Part shown: positions 40,959-44,397 of the stretch, piece after piece
Layout: each line of letters starts with the position of its first letter
How positions within the stretch are numbered: the first letter of the stretch is position 1
Assembly: GCA_017546805.1 (NCBI GenBank)
Contig: JAFYRT010000057.1
Span: forward strand, 1-44,397
Length of the DNA stretch: 44,397 bases
Reading direction: 5' to 3'
Source of the DNA: Muribaculaceae bacterium
Lineage (GTDB): Bacteria > Bacteroidota > Bacteroidia > Bacteroidales > G3-4614
The notes under the pieces: model-generated
The model's database searches: none
What the model was told of the DNA's origin: nothing
Seen by the model: the letters and a program-made list of their open reading frames with translations, nothing else
Translations under genes and position numbers: made by a program

Positions 40959-40966
40959 TAACTTTG
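40959..40966 (+). promoter_or_regulatory. -7 box for the YeiH-type gene
   Basis: TAACTTTG, an exact match 43 bases before the start at 41009. It diverges from the thioesterase -7 box 31 bases away. Confidence 0.55.
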
Positions 40967-41008
40967 CACTGTTATTTAAATATAAAGAAATTAACTAAAA
41001 AAAGATAG

Positions 41009-41929
41009 ATGATGAAAAAAGATGTGGTTGTAAAAATCTTGTTTGTATTGCTCTTGGTGGCATCCTTCTTCTTTACCCCTGCAATAGCTCTGTTTGCGGG
41101 AATATTGTTCTCGTTGATAATCGGAACACCCTATCCCAAATTGGCAAAGAAAGCATCGAAATATATGTTGCAGATTTCGGTTGTGGGGTTAGGCTTTGGA
41201 ATGAATCTTCACGAGTCGTTGCAGGCAGGAAAAGAGGGGATGATATTTACCATAATTTCAGTAATCGGAGTGATGGTTTTGGGTGTGTTTTTAGGGAAGT
41301 TGCTAAACATAAACCGAAAAAATAGCTATTTGATATCGTCGGGAACGGCAATATGTGGAGGAAGTGCCATTGCCGCTGTGGCACCGGTTATCGACGCAGA
41401 TGATAATGATACCTCATTGGCACTTATAACCATATTTGTACTCAATGCAATAGCTCTGTTTATATTTCCAGCAATAGGACGCGCGTTAGACCTCTCTCAG
41501 CAACAATTTGGGACATGGGCGGCAATCGCAATACACGATACAAGTTCGGTCGTTGGTGCAGGAGCTGCATATGGCGATGAGGCGTTGAAGGTGGCAACAA
41601 CAATAAAACTGACTCGTGCCCTTTGGATAATACCATTGGCATTTGCCTCGGCATTCGTTTTCAGAACAAAAGGCAAGAGAGCATCAATGCCATGGTTTAT
41701 AGTATTGTTTGTGGTGGCAATGCTTATAAATACCTACTTCCCATTGTCTAAAGTTGTAACCGAAAATATGGTTTTTGCATCTAAAAAACTATTGACGGCA
41801 ACACTCTTTTTGATAGGGTGCGGACTCTCTGTTTCGGCTCTGAAAAAGGTCGGAGTAAAACCTCTGCTTTTGGGTGTGATTCTTTGGGTAATTATATCAG
41901 TAACAACACTATTTGTGGTAATGATTTAA
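41009..41929 (+). CDS. YeiH-family membrane transporter (putative sulfate exporter)
   Basis: A 306-residue inner-membrane protein with nine or ten predicted helices. It contains LFSLIIGTPYPKLAKKASKY-type and LQISVVGLGFGMNL segments, SGTAICGGSAIAAVAPVI (about 111-128) and AIHDTSSVVGAGAAYG (about 177-192), the family's two conserved re-entrant-like motifs. Database naming as a sulfate exporter is weakly founded. It is short and monocistronic, with its own -7 box. Confidence 0.88.
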   Translation: MMKKDVVVKILFVLLLVASFFFTPAIALFAGILFSLIIGTPYPKLAKKASKYMLQISVVGLGFGMNLHESLQAGKEGMIFTIISVIGVMVLGVFLGKLLNINRKNSYLISSGTAICGGSAIAAVAPVIDADDNDTSLALITIFVLNAIALFIFPAIGRALDLSQQQFGTWAAIAIHDTSSVVGAGAAYGDEALKVATTIKLTRALWIIPLAFASAFVFRTKGKRASMPWFIVLFVVAMLINTYFPLSKVVTENMVFASKKLLTATLFLIGCGLSVSALKKVGVKPLLLGVILWVIISVTTLFVVMI

Positions 41930-41981
41930 CTAAAAAAGCAAAAAAAATAGCCTTAAACTTCTTTTAACAAATAAATTTGGT

Positions 41982-41989
41982 TATCTTTG
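41982..41989 (+). promoter_or_regulatory. -7 box for pnp
   Basis: TATCTTTG, an exact match 31 bases before the ATG at 42020. The -33 position is T-rich without TTG. Confidence 0.6.
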
Positions 41990-42019
41990 TTCGAATTTTG
42001 GAATTAGAATAAAAAAATT

Positions 42020-44188
42020 ATGATGAATCCGATTAAGAAAACAATCGATTTAGGTGATGGACGAGTAATCACCATCGAGACCGGAAAGTTGGCAAAGCAA
42101 GCTGACGGAGCGGTTGAGGTTCGCATGGGAAATACCATGCTTTTGGCTACAGTGTGTGCTGCCAAAGATGCAAATGAAGGTGTAGATTTTATGCCTTTGC
42201 AAGTAGAGTACAAAGAGAAATTTGCGTCAATCGGACGTTTCCCCGGAGGTTTTACGAAACGCGAAGGAAGAGCGTCGGATTATGAGATATTGACATCGCG
42301 TCTTGTTGACCGTGCATTACGTCCCTTGTTCCCCGATGATTATCATGCAGAGGTATATGTAAACATCGTAATGTTCTCGGCAGACGGAAAAGATATACCC
42401 GATGCACTTGCAGGATTGGCAGCATCAGCAGCTCTTGCTGTATCGGATATTCCATTCAACGGTCCAATTTCAGAGGTTCGTGTGGCTCGTATCGATGGCG
42501 AGTTCAAAATCAACCCAACATACGATGAGTTGGCAAAAGCCGATATGGACTTGATGGTAGGAGCTACCATGGAGAATATCATGATGGTTGAGGGAGAGAT
42601 GGATGAGGTTTCAGAGTTGGATCTTTTGAATGCTTTGAAATTTGCTCACGATGCAATCAAAGTACAATGTCAAGCACAATTAGAGTTGTCTGAGATGTGC
42701 GGAACAACTGTAAAACGTACATATTGCCACGAGGTAAACGACGAGGAGTTGCGTAAAGATGTTCGTGAGAAATGCTACGATAAAGCATACGCAATTGCAG
42801 CATCAGGAAATGCAAACAAACATGCTCGTGGAGAGGCTTTCGAGGCTGTATTGAACGAATACTTGGAGTCAATGACAGAGGAGGAGCGCGAAGAGAAAAC
42901 TGCATTGGTAAAACGCTACTACCACGATGTAGAGAAAGAGGCAATGCGTCGTTGTATTCTTGATGAAGGAAAACGTCTTGACGGACGTGAAACAACACAA
43001 ATTCGTCCTATCTGGTGCGAAGTTGATTATCTTCCGGGACCTCACGGATCGGCAGTCTTCACTCGCGGTGAGACACAATCATTGACAACAGTTACTCTTG
43101 GGACAAAACTTGACGAGAAGATTGTTGACGATGTGCTTGATCAATCACACCAACGTTTCTTGTTGCACTATAACTTCCCTCCATTCTCTACAGGTGAGGC
43201 AAAAGCATCACGCGGAGTTGGACGTCGCGAGGTAGGTCACGGAAATTTGGCATGTCGTGCACTTAAAGGAATGATTCCTGCCGACTATCCTTACACAGTA
43301 CGTGTAGTATCAGATATTCTTGAGTCAAACGGTTCGTCTTCAATGGCAACAGTATGTGCAGGAACACTTGCATTGATGGATGCCGGAGTTAAGATTAAGA
43401 AACCCGTATCTGGTATCGCAATGGGATTGATTACAGACAATCAAAAATATGCGGTGCTATCAGATATCCTTGGCGATGAGGACCACTTAGGAGATATGGA
43501 CTTCAAAGTAACAGGAACAAAAGATGGTATCACAGCAACACAAATGGATATCAAAGTTGACGGTTTGCCATACGAAATCTTAGAGAAAGCATTGATGCAA
43601 GCTCACGACGGACGTATGCATATCCTTGGCAAAATCCTTGATACAATACCTGAACCACGCGAAGACTTCAAACCTCATGCTCCACGCATTGAGACTATGT
43701 TGATTCCTAAAGATATGATTGGAGCAGTTATCGGCCCCGGTGGAAAAATTATCCAAGGAATTCAAGAGGAGTCTGGAGCAGTAGTGACAATTGAAGAGGT
43801 AGAAGAGGGAGGACGCGTTGAAATCGCAGCATCTAACCGCGATTCAATCGATGCAGCACTTGCTCGTATCAAAGGAATAGTAGCAATACCCGAGGAGGGT
43901 GAGACTTACACAGGTAAAGTAAAATCAATTCTTGCATTTGGTGCATTTGTTGAGTTTATGCCTGGTAAAGACGGATTGTTACACATCTCTGAAATTGCTT
44001 ACAAACGTTTGGAGACAATGGAAGAGTCGGGAATTAAAGAGGGTGACGAAGTTACAGTTAAACTTGTTGAGATAGACAAGAAAACAGGTAAATTCCGTTT
44101 GTCAATGAAAGCATTGCAACCTAAACCGGAGGGTTGGGAAGATCGTCCTCAAAGAGCTCCACGCGCTCCACGCAAAGAGAACAAATAG
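42020..44188 (+). CDS. pnp: Polyribonucleotide nucleotidyltransferase (PNPase)
   Basis: A 722-residue 3'-5' phosphorolytic exoribonuclease of the RNA-degradation machinery. Two RNase PH domains (about 10-220 and 320-540) are present; the second has [16 protein letters not shown] and [20 protein letters not shown] with catalytic acidic residues. A KH domain (about 558-620, [13 protein letters not shown]) and an S1 domain (about 628-697, [27 protein letters not shown]) follow, then a short basic tail ending RAPRKENK. Two ATGs (42020, 42023) are adjacent. It is followed by a strong terminator. Confidence 0.97.
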   Translation: MMNPIKKTIDLGDGRVITIETGKLAKQADGAVEVRMGNTMLLATVCAAKDANEGVDFMPLQVEYKEKFASIGRFPGGFTKREGRASDYEILTSRLVDRALRPLFPDDYHAEVYVNIVMFSADGKDIPDALAGLAASAALAVSDIPFNGPISEVRVARIDGEFKINPTYDELAKADMDLMVGATMENIMMVEGEMDEVSELDLLNALKFAHDAIKVQCQAQLELSEMCGTTVKRTYCHEVNDEELRKDVREKCYDKAYAIAASGNANKHARGEAFEAVLNEYLESMTEEEREEKTALVKRYYHDVEKEAMRRCILDEGKRLDGRETTQIRPIWCEVDYLPGPHGSAVFTRGETQSLTTVTLGTKLDEKIVDDVLDQSHQRFLLHYNFPPFSTGEAKASRGVGRREVGHGNLACRALKGMIPADYPYTVRVVSDILESNGSSSMATVCAGTLALMDAGVKIKKPVSGIAMGLITDNQKYAVLSDILGDEDHLGDMDFKVTGTKDGITATQMDIKVDGLPYEILEKALMQAHDGRMHILGKILDTIPEPREDFKPHAPRIETMLIPKDMIGAVIGPGGKIIQGIQEESGAVVTIEEVEEGGRVEIAASNRDSIDAALARIKGIVAIPEEGETYTGKVKSILAFGAFVEFMPGKDGLLHISEIAYKRLETMEESGIKEGDEVTVKLVEIDKKTGKFRLSMKALQPKPEGWEDRPQRAPRAPRKENK

Positions 44189-44220
44189 TTATTCATAACA
44201 AAATAACTTTTTAAATAGGT

Positions 44221-44258
44221 CGAAGGTTGTCCAAACGGGCAACCTTCGTTTTTTTTTT
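44221..44258 (+). terminator. Terminator of pnp
   Basis: CGAAGGTTGTCC (44221-44232) pairs with GGGCAACCTTCG (44237-44248) with one U-G pair, loop AAAC. A run of ten T residues follows. It is the strongest intrinsic terminator in the window. Confidence 0.92.
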
Positions 44259-44341
44259 ATTGCTGTCCGATAAAAATCAAAAAGAGAAATAAAGACGTAT
44301 TTGAATCAGAGTAATATTAAAAAATTAATCGCACCATTATA

Positions 44342-44397
44342 AAACAGAGTGAAAGCCCTGAAGTTTGCAGAAATAGGGCGAGGACTGTTTGAGCGTA
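44342..44397. other. Truncated structured element at the window edge
   Basis: Nested inverted repeats are visible: AAACAG (44342-44347) with CTGTTT (44385-44390), and GCCCT (44355-44359) with AGGGC (44375-44379) around a 15-base loop. The sequence becomes GC-richer than the surroundings and runs off the window. It may be the start of a dispersed intergenic repeat or of an RNA gene; I cannot decide. Confidence 0.3.

Overview
The window looks like core chromosome of an AT-rich member of the Bacteroidetes, most likely order Bacteroidales. Four things support this. Many genes are preceded by the Bacteroidetes -7 box TAnnTTTG, with a -33 TTG/TTTG about 19-21 bases upstream in the best cases. Start sites are A-rich and mostly lack Shine-Dalgarno sequences. 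Envelope genes are of Bacteroidetes type: LptD, a CarboxypepD_reg/plug/beta-barrel receptor, a DUF5723-like barrel and several lipoproteins. S1 and L25 have the extended tails seen in this phylum. I see no rRNA, tRNA, CRISPR array, prophage or complete insertion sequence.

Layout. 1-347 is a repeat-rich non-coding stretch ending in a promoter. 348-1511 encodes a membrane-anchored protein with an InlB-type repeat and a formylglycine-generating-enzyme (FGE) / C-type-lectin-fold domain; its C-terminus resembles a diversity-generating-retroelement variable region. 1728-12224 is all on the minus strand: a clan GH-D-like lipoprotein glycosidase, rpsA, lptD, an HD-domain protein overlapping ilvE, and an S4 protein-pth-rplY cluster. 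12434-18780 is on the plus strand: gltX, an outer-membrane protein, waaA, then pta-ackA, with a repeat-containing leader that can fold in front of pta. 18858-21656 (minus) is a large TonB-receptor-like barrel. 21814-25049 (plus) is a lipoprotein/DUF5723 pair. 25117-26052 (minus) is a LysM glucosaminidase, divergent from cdd, which is followed by dnaX.

28455-32574 (minus) holds a phosphotransferase, a TPR lipoprotein and xerD. 32776-39350 (plus) is a compact seven-gene run: aroQ, an O-methyltransferase, rbfA, a LolC/E-like permease, a YfhO-like membrane protein, a zinc-binding lipoprotein and its ABC ATPase. dprA and a YbgC-type thioesterase follow on the minus strand. A YeiH-type transporter and pnp (plus) close the window, before a truncated structured element at the right edge.

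Most genes serve translation and RNA turnover (rpsA, rplY, pth, gltX, rbfA, pnp), envelope biogenesis (lptD, waaA, LolC/E-like) and central metabolism (pta-ackA, ilvE, aroQ, cdd). The strongest unexpected signal is inside dnaX. An 11-A run lies two bases after a stem-loop, at the predicted end of the clamp-loader core, and both alternative frames stop within a few codons. This is the architecture expected for slippage that makes a short gamma-like subunit besides full-length tau. The second is the DGR-like C-terminus of the FGE-fold protein, next to a C9 tract and small repeats. The third is the pta leader, with four 7-base repeats and a predicted two-helix fold.
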